DNA from: CAUZFZ01 sp963579025
Lineage (GTDB): Bacteria > Planctomycetota > Planctomycetia > Planctomycetales > Planctomycetaceae
Direction: 5' to 3'
Assembly (NCBI GenBank): GCA_963579025.1
Contig: CAUZFZ010000228.1
Location: 1 to 12,629 of the forward strand
Length of the DNA: 12,629 nt
Part shown: positions 1-5,393 of the stretch, one piece after another
How the letters are laid out: every line of letters begins with the position of its first letter
Position numbering within the stretch: position 1 is the stretch's first letter
Notes under the pieces: generated by a model
Databases searched by the model: none
What the model saw: only the letters and a program-made list of their open reading frames with translations
Told to the model about the DNA's origin: nothing
Program-made: the position numbers and the translations under genes

Positions 1-91
1 CGCTGAAGCAGACTTCTGTTCGATTCTTCGAGGAGCGTTTTTCGATTTTGACACGCAATTCTACGGCACCAAATCAGTTTCCCGACGGGCA

Positions 92-454
92 CTAGCTAAC
101 GAAGAACACGTGATGCAGCTCGTCGATCGCTGACTTTGGCTCGTCCTCATCCGGGACGTTGTCCGGCGGATACGCGAAGTGGATCGCCGAGTCGCAGAAC
201 TCGACAATTAGCTGGCCGATTGCTTTGATGCCTCGGTTCGTGCCTGCTTTAAGCCACGTCTTGCCGGCCCGTGACCGGGCAGCGCTGCAGGTTCTGCTGA
301 CCGGCGCTGGATTGTCAAGATGTCGGCTCGGTGGTCGGCGCTCGTCGGTTCGATCAGACTGTTGATCATCCGTTCGGACGTTCTTGACATCCGATGCGCC
401 CGAAAACGCCGACTTGTCCGCAGACGGTAAGGCCAGCCAATGACAGGCCAGCAA
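92..454 (-). CDS. Possible small or remnant minus-strand gene, unknown function
   Basis: A minus-strand frame stays open to a TAG at 92-94. Its last 60 or so codons (about 92-275) look like real protein: GC-rich third positions, a hydrophobic stretch reading GQLIVEFCDSAIHFAY, then an acidic proline-containing tail. Upstream of that the translation is rich in Arg, Ser and Pro and less convincing. No ATG or GTG is available; the nearest start is a TTG at 454, which would overlap the start of the divergent plus-strand gene at 440. It may therefore be the 3' end of a decayed gene rather than a working one. No family is recognised. Nothing else supportable is seen in 1-439: a TTGACA at 48-53 has no matching -10 box. 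Confidence 0.25.
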   Translation of the reverse strand: MLACHWLALPSADKSAFSGASDVKNVRTDDQQSDRTDERRPPSRHLDNPAPVSRTCSAARSRAGKTWLKAGTNRGIKAIGQLIVEFCDSAIHFAYPPDNVPDEDEPKSAIDELHHVFFVS

Positions 455-826
455 CTCGCGCAGCTCAATCGACAATTGCAGTTCCTGGCCAAGAACGTGA
501 GCAACGCATCCAGCGGTCTCACGGCCACGGAGATCGACGTTTCCGCTCCCGAGTTCCTGGACTGGGACTCGGCGAAACAATGGACCGAGCAGCTCGCAGT
601 CGCCATACGCGAGCTTCGCTTGAATGATGTTGAGCAGGGTCCGGCGTGGGATGCCGATACGTCCGAGTTGCCCCGAGAATCGTCGAAGACCGAAGACTCT
701 GAGCGGGATGACGAAACGATCGACGACCCCAGCAAGAAGCCGTTTGTTAACTTTTTGTCCGGGGAATTGCCGTCTGAATCGCCAGAGGGCCAGGAAACGC
801 TCGGCGAGTTCCGATTGCCAGACTGA
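440..826 (+). CDS. Small acidic protein, first of a tandem paralogous pair
   Basis: The product is 128 residues of unknown function. ATG at 440 is preceded by AAGG at 429-432, a suitable spacing. The first 60 or so residues are probably helical and align without gaps to the next gene: MTGQQLAQLNRQL against MTHEELTRLEEQL, then TEIDVSAPEFLDWDSAKQW against AEFDLEEPEFFDFKAATAW. The shared core is therefore a short amphipathic or coiled-coil start followed by a [ED][FI]D-x3-PEF[LF]D[WF] motif and a Trp. The second half is acidic, low in complexity and not conserved in the paralogue. There is no signal peptide, membrane segment or known catalytic motif. The gene-for-gene similarity is the main evidence that this strand, not the long antisense frame, is coding. 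Confidence 0.72.
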   Translation: MTGQQLAQLNRQLQFLAKNVSNASSGLTATEIDVSAPEFLDWDSAKQWTEQLAVAIRELRLNDVEQGPAWDADTSELPRESSKTEDSERDDETIDDPSKKPFVNFLSGELPSESPEGQETLGEFRLPD

Positions 827-847
827 TCGAGAGAATTGAGACACCTC

Positions 848-1135
848 GTGACACACGAAGAACTCACCCGACTTGAAGAACAGCTGGAGCACGTTCAGCA
901 ACACATCAGCCGTGCGGTTGCTGCCCTCAAGACTGCAGAATTCGACCTTGAGGAACCCGAGTTTTTCGACTTTAAGGCTGCAACGGCGTGGGTTACGAAA
1001 CTCGACGCCTGTGCCGATCGCGGCGGTAAGCCGGTGCCGATTCGCGAAGCTGCCCCACCGGCCCCGGAAGCACCAACGGTCTCCGATGACGATGAGCGAA
1101 CGATTTACGTCGACATCGAAGAACTTGGGCTCTGA
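848..1135 (+). CDS. Small acidic protein, second of a tandem paralogous pair
   Basis: This 95-residue protein of unknown function lies 21 nt after the preceding gene, so the two are likely co-transcribed. I chose GTG at 848 over the TTG at 836 because the alignment with the upstream paralogue then starts at residue 1 in both (MTHEELTRLEEQ against MTGQQLAQLNRQ), and a GAG at 838-840 gives a usable ribosome binding site. Residues 1-35 look like an amphipathic helix. They are followed by the shared PEFFDF motif and a Trp. The C-terminal 40 residues are rich in Pro, Ala, Glu and Asp and end in a short hydrophobic stretch, YVDIEELGL. No known domain is recognised. The short acidic character would suit a partner-binding or anti-type protein, but that is speculation. 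Confidence 0.7.
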   Translation: MTHEELTRLEEQLEHVQQHISRAVAALKTAEFDLEEPEFFDFKAATAWVTKLDACADRGGKPVPIREAAPPAPEAPTVSDDDERTIYVDIEELGL

Positions 1136-1318
1136 TCTCATCCTACGCCCCCGAATTGCCCGCCTGACGTCATCCGTACGGCCCGCCCCGGCCAACCCGA
1201 CGCCGATGTACCTGTCGCGGCCCAACGAGTCTCAGACGGCACGTGAGGTCCACTGGCGGCGTCTAGCCAATTAAAGAATGACCACGGCCGGTCTCGTACC
1301 GTGTGTGTCGGAACTGCG

Positions 1319-1352
1319 CTTCCGAAAGTCGGACATGGCCGACTTCTGGAAG
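1319..1352. other. Stem-loop between convergent genes
   Basis: CTTCC-GA-AAGTCGG pairs with CCGACTT-CT-GGAAG around the loop ACATGG. That gives 7 bp, one mismatch, one G-U pair and 5 bp. It abuts the stop codon of the zinc-ribbon gene on the minus strand (stop at 1353-1355) and lies 180 bp after the plus-strand pair. The position suits a shared 3'-end structure, but neither side has a T tract, so a standard intrinsic terminator cannot be claimed. The rest of 1136-1318 shows nothing recognisable. Confidence 0.4.
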
Positions 1353-1544
1353 TCATCGGCGTTCACAATCGAGCCCCCGGTCGTTGAACAGCTCCCCGCA
1401 GTGCTCGCATTTGAGCCACTCACCCTGCCGAAGATGCAAGACGGATTCGAGCCCGCAGGCCGGACACGTCGCCGGCATGTCGAATGGCTTCGGTCGTGGC
1501 TGCCTGTTTGCCCGCAAGGCTTCGCTTCGCCAGTCGATCTGCAT
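1353..1544 (-). CDS. Small zinc-ribbon protein
   Basis: The product is 63 residues. The C-terminal half holds a four-cysteine zinc ribbon, CPACG about 15 residues before CEHCG, which is the usual knuckle spacing for a small treble-clef or zinc-ribbon fold binding one Zn. The N-terminal 28 residues are basic and Arg-rich (RSEALRANRQPRPKPF). Together these suggest a nucleic-acid-binding or adaptor protein, an inference from fold and charge only. Start choice: ATG at 1544 is 6 nt after a GGGG stretch. ATG at 1547 and TTG at 1557-1559 are in-frame alternatives. It lies 50 nt downstream of the 80-residue gene on the same strand and probably shares its transcript. Confidence 0.6.
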   Translation of the reverse strand: MQIDWRSEALRANRQPRPKPFDMPATCPACGLESVLHLRQGEWLKCEHCGELFNDRGLDCERR

Positions 1545-1594
1545 CATGTGCCCCGCCAACGCGAGACGGACCAGACGCCCTCAGGCCGCCGCTG

Positions 1595-1837
1595 TCATGC
1601 GCCAGCCCGTTCGAGCGTCGAAGCGTCTGCGACGAACCCAGAAGCGACGTCACGTGCCAAATCTTCATCGAGCCGGAATTGCTGCTGCAACGTGGCGACC
1701 ACGGACTCGAAGTCGGTGATGCGTTCTCCCGTCCGGGATTCAAGCCAGACGCGATTGCCCGCCTTGACGCATCGCAGGCCACGTACGTCACGCAGGACGG
1801 TCTGAGCCATTGCTTTCGCCAGTTCTGATTGGTTCAT
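1595..1837 (-). CDS. Small protein of unknown function
   Basis: The product is 80 residues. Two adjacent ATG codons (1838-1840 and 1835-1837) follow a strong AAGGAG (minus-strand sense, at 1844-1849). The second ATG has the better spacing of 6 nt and is chosen. The N-terminus is helical. A middle segment, VRGLRCVKAGNRVWLESRTGERITDFESV, is split here into VRGLRCVKAGNRVW and LESRTGERITDFESV; it looks like a short beta region followed by a helix. The C-terminus, LDEDLARDVASGFV, looks like a small UBA-like or HTH-like helix pair. No domain is recognised with confidence. The iteron-like palindrome region lies directly upstream, so this gene's promoter would sit inside or beside those repeats. Confidence 0.6.
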   Translation of the reverse strand: MNQSELAKAMAQTVLRDVRGLRCVKAGNRVWLESRTGERITDFESVVATLQQQFRLDEDLARDVASGFVADASTLERAGA

Positions 1838-1925
1838 CATTTTCTCCTTCGTTGGTTGGTAGAAGTCCGAGCAACGCGACAGGCAACTTGTCGAGTCGTA
1901 GTACTCACTCCGCACGCCGCCACCG

Positions 1926-2005
1926 GAGAGACACGACGCAACAACACGACAACCCCTCTTTTATAGAGAGGGGGTTGTTGTCGTGTTGCTCGTCGGCAGT
2001 CTCTC
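1926..2005. repeat. 80-bp interrupted palindrome
   Basis: Matched arms, from outside in: GAGAGAC (1926-1932) with GTCTCTC (1999-2005); CGACG (1934-1938) with CGTCG (1991-1995); CAACACGACAAC (1942-1953) with GTTGTCGTGTTG (1977-1988), a perfect 12-bp arm; CCCTCT (1954-1959) with AGAGGG (1967-1972). The loop is TTTATAG. The whole could extrude as a cruciform or fold in RNA. There is no T tract after the stem on the minus strand, so a terminator role is not supported. Confidence 0.65.
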
Positions 2006-2031
2006 TCTCATGGCGGCACCCATCAGATGGG

Positions 2032-2082
2032 GCAATGCGACAACTCAACGCGACAGGCTGTCGTGTTACTCTGTCGCATTGC
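2032..2082. repeat. Nested palindrome overlapping the 3' end of the helicase gene
   Basis: A perfect 11-bp outer pair, GCAATGCGACA (2032-2042) and TGTCGCATTGC (2072-2082), encloses an inner pair, AACGCGACAG (2047-2056) and CTGTCGTGTT (2058-2067), which has one G-U-type mismatch. Both gaps between outer and inner arms read ACTC. The outer right arm and the stop codon of the helicase (TAA at 2066-2068) overlap, so this is the end of that gene on the minus strand as well as part of the motif cluster. Confidence 0.65.
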
Positions 2083-2805
2083 TCAAAGCCCGGTAGTAAT
2101 TGCGTTCCGGTTGCCCTTGTTTCTTGTGTTTGAACTTCTCAATGAGGCGTCTCTCAATCAGGTCTTCGAGCGCTTCGTTCACTTTGTCGTTGTTCATCTT
2201 CAGGGGCTTCGCTGTTCCGGAAGCTGTCAGCCCTTCAGGTGAGTTGCGGAGTAAAGTCAGAACGCGGTCGGATCGATCCATGGCGGCTGCCAGCAGGCTG
2301 ACCTCTCGTTGCTCAACTTTGTTCGACTTGTCACGCTCGATGGCCTCGCTGGAATGCTCGACCGTGCAATCCCAGCACCAACCGGATTCGTACGTTCCTT
2401 CGTCGATGGTGAGCACATACGAGCCACCATGGCCCTCTGAGCCGCCGACGTTGAACCACAGGTCGTGGAGCCCGTCGTTGTTGAACTCGCACCGACGGCT
2501 CAACAGGAGCCATTGACGCGCCCATTCGGCAAATCCGGCCATTGTCAGGTCTTCGAGTGTTGTCGGTCGAAAGCGTTCGGAGTGTTGTCGCCTTTTTGTG
2601 TGGTGCGCGAACACGTTCGTGTGTCCGGTTCGGCGGGACATTTCCGTCATCCGGCCGAGAGGCTCACCCATTGAGAACAGGTTGGCGGTGTCGATGCCAC
2701 TGCCACCGCGAAGCAATGACAGGTACAGCGGATCGATAATCAGGACGTCGACGCCACGCTTCTCGATGGCCCGCTCAAGGCTCCGAAGGTGTTTCGGGTC
2801 GGACA
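2066..2805 (-). pseudogene. C-terminal half of a RepA/AAA_25-type replicative helicase, out of frame with its N-terminal half
   Basis: This segment continues the gene at 2740-3585 after a frameshift in the run of ten G at 2806-2815. It carries the Walker B strand VDVLIIDPLYL at its beginning, a HTNVFAHHTKRR segment (the His-His-Thr-Lys element typical of RepA-like ATPases), and then AGFAEWARQWLLLSRR. The last 80 residues form a winged-helix-like domain (AMDRSDRVLTLLRNSPEGL through EDLIERRLIEKF). The only start codon inside this frame near its beginning is a TTG at 2716. It has no ribosome binding site and lies after Walker B, so an independent gene is unlikely. With one extra base in the run, the two halves form a protein of about 506 residues, a normal length for a DnaB-N/RepA-type helicase. 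Confidence 0.75.
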
Positions 2806-3585
2806 GGGGGGGGGGAGTGCAAAGTCGACAATCAGCTTCGACGGATGCCCCCCCCGGCAGTTTGCGATGTTTCGCATCGTGCGCTGGAGCTTGGACTCCC
2901 CACTTTCACCGGACAGGCACACAACGGTCAGCGCTTTGGGAACTTCGAAGTGACCGAAGACTGGTTGGCCACTCGCCAGCGATACGGCGAGGTCAGCAAG
3001 GGCACCGGTCTTCAAGGACTTCGACGGCCCGCCGATCATGCAGTCCTGTCGAGCGACCATAAGATTGTTAGCGTAGAACTCACTCTTGCAGTCGCGAGCC
3101 ATGAACGTGTCGAAGTCCATCCAGTTGGCATCAATCGCGACGCTCGACGCCGATGACTGCCCGAAGTCGCTGAGTTGCTGCTCGATGGTATCGATCGCCG
3201 CCCCGCGCTCGAGGGCGTGTCCAATGTCCGCGTGCAGGTTCCGCAGTCGTCGTAATCGGCTGGATTGTCGCAACTGGTCGATATACGTGTCTGCGTGTCC
3301 CGACGTCGGAACGTGAAGCGACTCAAGCAGCCAGTGTTCAACTTCGGACGCGGCTGAGATTTGGCCTGTCATCGTCAAGTGCTGGGCGACTGTCGCAGCG
3401 TCAACATCGTGGCCCTGTTCGCGCAACTGACGACATGCTTCGAAGATCGTGTGTCCGTTGCCAGTTGGCACAAAGAGATCGGGTTCTACTTCAGCGAGTA
3501 TCCGGTCGACACAATCCGGGTCGACCAGCATGGCTCCGACGACTCTTTGTTCTGGTCCTTCGTAATCCATCACTGTAGCATTCAT
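2740..3585 (-). CDS. N-terminal half of a DnaB-N / RepA-type replicative helicase (frameshifted)
   Basis: Residues 10-100 match the DnaB N-terminal helical domain (PEQRVVGAMLVDPDCV near the start, then a long helical stretch). Residues about 150-260 begin a RecA-fold AAA_25 ATPase with the variant Walker A GGPSKSLKT (residues 185-193), in which Leu stands in place of the usual Gly before Lys. The family unwinds DNA at replication origins of plasmids, phages and integrated elements. The start ATG at 3585 has GGAG 8 nt upstream; an internal ATG at 3570 is an alternative. After residue 260, in the Pro codons of the G10 run (2806-2815), the frame leaves the family sequence and ends after about 20 unrelated residues. 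The natural continuation is in the next frame (2066-2805). A run of 11 or 8 would restore it. It may be a sequencing error, a true mutation or slippage. Confidence 0.8.
   Translation of the reverse strand: MNATVMDYEGPEQRVVGAMLVDPDCVDRILAEVEPDLFVPTGNGHTIFEACRQLREQGHDVDAATVAQHLTMTGQISAASEVEHWLLESLHVPTSGHADTYIDQLRQSSRLRRLRNLHADIGHALERGAAIDTIEQQLSDFGQSSASSVAIDANWMDFDTFMARDCKSEFYANNLMVARQDCMIGGPSKSLKTGALADLAVSLASGQPVFGHFEVPKALTVVCLSGESGESKLQRTMRNIANCRGGHPSKLIVDFALPPPCPTRNTFGALSGPSRSVASTS
2806..2855. other. Opposed G10 and C8 homopolymer runs at the frameshift
   Basis: Ten G at 2806-2815 and eight C at 2848-2855 can pair into an 8-bp all-GC stem around a 32-nt loop. Both runs lie inside the coding sequence between Walker A and Walker B of the helicase. 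Homopolymers of this length are prone to length change, both in cells and in sequencing. The family sequence reads on if the G10 run had one more base (or two fewer). A shift at the C8 run would also open the right frame, but would give a less natural sequence between the two runs. Confidence 0.8.
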
Positions 3586-3618
3586 CCGTGGCGCTCCGTT
3601 GCCCTATGCGAGTCCACT

Positions 3619-3646
3619 GAGCCCCGGGCCATCCACCCGTGGGCTC
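3619..3646. other. GC-rich stem-loop between the DUF1580 gene and the helicase gene
   Basis: GAGCCCCGGG pairs with CCCGTGGGCTC, leaving one bulged base, around a loop of about 7 nt. It lies in the 85-nt gap between the stop of the DUF1580 gene (3671) and the helicase start (3585). On the minus strand it would be in the leader of the helicase message, 34 nt before the ATG. There is no T tract, so it may tune helicase expression or mRNA stability rather than terminate transcription. Confidence 0.4.
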
Positions 3647-3670
3647 GACCTTTGCGCGGTCAGTCAGCGG

Positions 3671-3976
3671 TTACAGAAGACCGGCCGCTTCGAGCCGTCG
3701 GGACGTGCCGTCAGATCGCTCGACGTCATCGCACAGCGCGTCGAGTGCGGCCTGCGTCTTCGATTCCTTGGCGGCCGTGATCCGCTCGAAGAACCGCTGG
3801 AGCGCCTCGGTCGACGTCATCGTCACACCGCCGACATTGATCGTTTCGAGTCGCTCGCCCTCGATGCCGCGTTTCGACCAGCGGTAGATCGTGGCCGGAC
3901 TCACGGGGCCACCGGGACACCTGCGCCCGGCTTCGGCCAGCTTCATCACGTACTCAGTGAATGCGTTAATCGCCAT
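3671..3976 (-). CDS. DUF1580 family helix-turn-helix protein
   Basis: The product is 101 residues. The segment VSPATIYRWSKRGIEGERL, then VGGVTMTSTEALQRFFERI, fits DUF1580, a short MerR/excisionase-like HTH family known mainly from planctomycetes. The first element is the recognition HTH (Ser-Pro-Ala-Thr-Ile-Tyr-Arg-Trp), followed by the Gly-Gly wing and the Thr-Ser-x-Glu-Ala-Leu helix. The C-terminal 35 residues are a charged tail. The family is usually described as DNA-binding. Here, next to a replication helicase, a copy-number regulator or excisionase-like role is plausible but unproven. The start ATG at 3976 has GAGGG 7 nt upstream, but that site is inside the 3' arm of a terminator-like hairpin. 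An internal ATG at 3946 is an alternative. Confidence 0.8.
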   Translation of the reverse strand: MAINAFTEYVMKLAEAGRRCPGGPVSPATIYRWSKRGIEGERLETINVGGVTMTSTEALQRFFERITAAKESKTQAALDALCDDVERSDGTSRRLEAAGLL

Positions 3977-3982
3977 TGAAAA

Positions 3983-4023
3983 ACCCTCGCATGCAACGGT
4001 TGTTGACCAGTTGCATCGAGGGT
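3983..4023 (-). terminator. Intrinsic terminator or attenuator overlapping the DUF1580 ribosome binding site
   Basis: On the minus strand, ACCCTCGATGCAAC pairs with GTTGCATGCGAGGGT. This is a 14-bp stem with one bulged C; a further GGT/ACC pair closes the loop. It is followed at once by a T run (GGGTTTTTC). This is a textbook intrinsic terminator for the gene that stops at 4066. The DUF1580 start codon is only 7 nt past the stem, and its GAGGG ribosome binding site is the 3' arm itself. Transcript of the DUF1580 gene must therefore come by read-through, and translation would be blocked whenever the stem is folded. Confidence 0.75.
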
Positions 4024-4065
4024 AAAGGCGGCAGATTCAAGGCGAAGTACCCGTTCAGTACCGGG

Positions 4066-5265
4066 TCATTTTTTAGGTTTAGGAGGTCGGTCGGGACGAT
4101 AGTAGCCGCCGATACTACGACTGTTCTCAACTCCGCCTTCAGACATGAGTTCCGTGATTCCACCGACGTTATGACCCGCCTCGTTCTTTTTTCTGCCGAA
4201 CACCGTTTGTCGACCGATCTCCAAGTGAGCCACCAGCTCATCTGCGGTCATGGCTCGCCCATCGAGTGCGTCCATGATACGGCGTTGGACATCAGACAGG
4301 ACCCGATTCTTGACCGAAGCCGGTTCCGAGAGACCTTCCCCTGCACCGACGGGTACGGCATCAGTATCGTCGCCCGCACCGGAAATCGCAGCGGCGTCTG
4401 GTTCGTGTGGTGGTTTAGAGTCGTCCGACTGTCCCTGCTCTTTTCCGACTTCAGTCGCGACCTCAGCAGACGGCTCGTTCGGTGTCTCGCTGCGTGCAGT
4501 TACACTGACTGGCGGGCACGCACCGACGGGTACGGCATCAGGATCGGCGTCTGGTTCGTTTGGTGGTTTAGCGTCAGCCAATTGTACGCGTGCTGAGTTG
4601 ACTAACTTTCGAATGCGATCGGCCTCCTCGACAACCTTGCCACCGATCTCGAACCACGGACGATTTGCGACTTTATGAGATTCCCCTGTTTCACGCAGGA
4701 ATTCGTATTCGACAATCAATTCACGTGCCCGTGACAAAACGGTGGCGTTGTCGCACTCCACCTTCAACAGGTCGTGAACGCACACCCACTCAACTTCCCT
4801 GTCGCCATGATCCCAAAGGTCAGCGAGAACGAGAATCAAACGGGCTTCGACAGGATTCCAATGAGGCTGAACTGCGGCATCCAGCGAACCCAGCTTGTCC
4901 GCAAGTTCATTGATTGTGGGGCCTGACACGGAGAATCGCGCGGGAGGGTTACTCGGATTGTCCTTAAACCATTCTCTAACAAATTCGTCGTAGGCTCGGG
5001 TGGCGTCATCGATCGAATAGCCATGTTCGTCGAGCCACTCTGCACGCCGCGGAAACTGCATTGGCCATGAAAGAACGTATTTATCGAGGCGTTTGAGTCT
5101 GGTCCTGGAATAGCTAGTTATGTCGCTCCCGAGCACCTCCAAGGTCTCACGCTCTGACGCCTCGTTGAGAGTCGCCAATAATGAGTCTTGCTTCCGACTG
5201 ATCTCGGCGTCTTCGCCGCGGTCGACAAGCGACTCTGCTTCCGCTTTTGCAACGGTTTTCTTCAT
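4066..5265 (-). CDS. Unrecognised 399-residue protein with C-terminal winged-helix-like region
   Basis: Three zones are visible. Residues 1-230 are a helical, charged region (PRRAEWLDEHGY, EARLILVLADLWDHGD) with no family I recognise. Residues about 230-320 are a low-complexity linker rich in Pro, Glu, Asp and Ala. It contains a duplicated unit, KPPNEPDADPDAVPVGA and KPPHEPDAAA...TDAVPVGA. Residues about 320-385 resemble a winged helix (LSDVQRRIMDALDGRAMTA, DELVAHLEIGRQTVFGRKK), and the tail is Lys/Pro-rich. Such a layout, a helical body joined by a flexible linker to a DNA-binding end, suits a replication, partition or regulatory protein of a mobile element, but no function is claimed. ATG at 5265 lacks a clear ribosome binding site. 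The gene ends just before the hairpin terminator at 3983-4023. Confidence 0.75.
   Translation of the reverse strand: MKKTVAKAEAESLVDRGEDAEISRKQDSLLATLNEASERETLEVLGSDITSYSRTRLKRLDKYVLSWPMQFPRRAEWLDEHGYSIDDATRAYDEFVREWFKDNPSNPPARFSVSGPTINELADKLGSLDAAVQPHWNPVEARLILVLADLWDHGDREVEWVCVHDLLKVECDNATVLSRARELIVEYEFLRETGESHKVANRPWFEIGGKVVEEADRIRKLVNSARVQLADAKPPNEPDADPDAVPVGACPPVSVTARSETPNEPSAEVATEVGKEQGQSDDSKPPHEPDAAAISGAGDDTDAVPVGAGEGLSEPASVKNRVLSDVQRRIMDALDGRAMTADELVAHLEIGRQTVFGRKKNEAGHNVGGITELMSEGGVENSRSIGGYYRPDRPPKPKK
4343..4571. repeat. Internal direct repeat in the linker of the 399-residue protein
   Basis: Two DNA words are repeated. GCACCGACGGGTACGGCATC plus AG occurs at 4343-4364 and 4520-4541. 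A 26-bp word beginning GGCGTCTGGTTCGT occurs at 4393-4418 and 4546-4571 with one mismatch. The gap between the words is 28 bp in the first copy and 4 bp in the second, so the first unit carries 8 extra codons. The repeats encode the Pro/Asp-rich linker units described for the gene. The near-identity at DNA level points to a recent duplication or ongoing unit exchange. Confidence 0.7.
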
Positions 5266-5393
5266 CGCAAGGCCGCTGTCCTGTTCGCGGAGTCCTGAGA
5301 GAAAAACGCGGCAGCCGGCCAGGACAGACCGGTTTTCGCCCGTGATGATCAGTCACGAACTGAGCCGCGATTCCACGTATTAGCCCCCCGGGT

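Larger units (their letters stand above)
1872..2082. repeat. Cluster of seven CAAYRCGACA motifs (iteron-like)
   Basis: Seven copies of a 10-bp motif lie in 211 bp. Forward copies are at 1872-1881, 1942-1951, 2033-2042 and 2046-2055. Reverse copies are at 1979-1988, 2059-2068 and 2072-2081. Six fit CAAYRCGACA exactly and one (2059-2068) begins with T instead of C. The copies form three inverted pairs. The cluster sits directly downstream of the replicative helicase gene, overlapping its last codons, and upstream of the next gene. Repeated sites beside a Rep-type gene are typical of iteron origins, and repeated operators would look similar. The origin reading is an inference: no DnaA box was seen, and the AT-rich part is limited to the loop TTTATAG. 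Confidence 0.6.

Noticed and set aside
48..76. TTGACA at 48-53 as a -35 box on the plus strand
   Set aside because: At 17-bp spacing the -10 position reads AAATCA, matching the consensus at only one base.
384..412. TTGACA at 384-389 as a promoter for the plus-strand pair
   Set aside because: The -10 position reads CGCCGA, with no resemblance to TATAAT.
92..1225. A 377-codon open frame on the minus strand across the two small plus-strand genes
   Set aside because: Most of it is antisense to the paralogous pair, whose protein-level alignment supports the plus strand. Only the final 60 codons or so look coding.
1278..1828. Several plus-strand frames of 114-175 codons
   Set aside because: They overlap the minus-strand zinc-ribbon and 80-residue genes, which have good ribosome binding sites and a real Cys motif. 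The plus-strand products are Arg/Ser/Pro-rich antisense products.
1872..2082. CRISPR array
   Set aside because: The repeats are 10 bp, in both orientations and unevenly spaced. There are no uniform spacers and no cas genes.
2066..2716. A separate 216-residue gene starting at 2716
   Set aside because: The start would be a TTG with no ribosome binding site, just after Walker B. The sequence is the missing C-terminal half of the helicase.
5341..5357. Small inverted repeat CGTGA-TGATCAG-TCACG upstream of the 399-residue gene
   Set aside because: Five-base arms are too short to stand out from chance, and no promoter is visible beside it.
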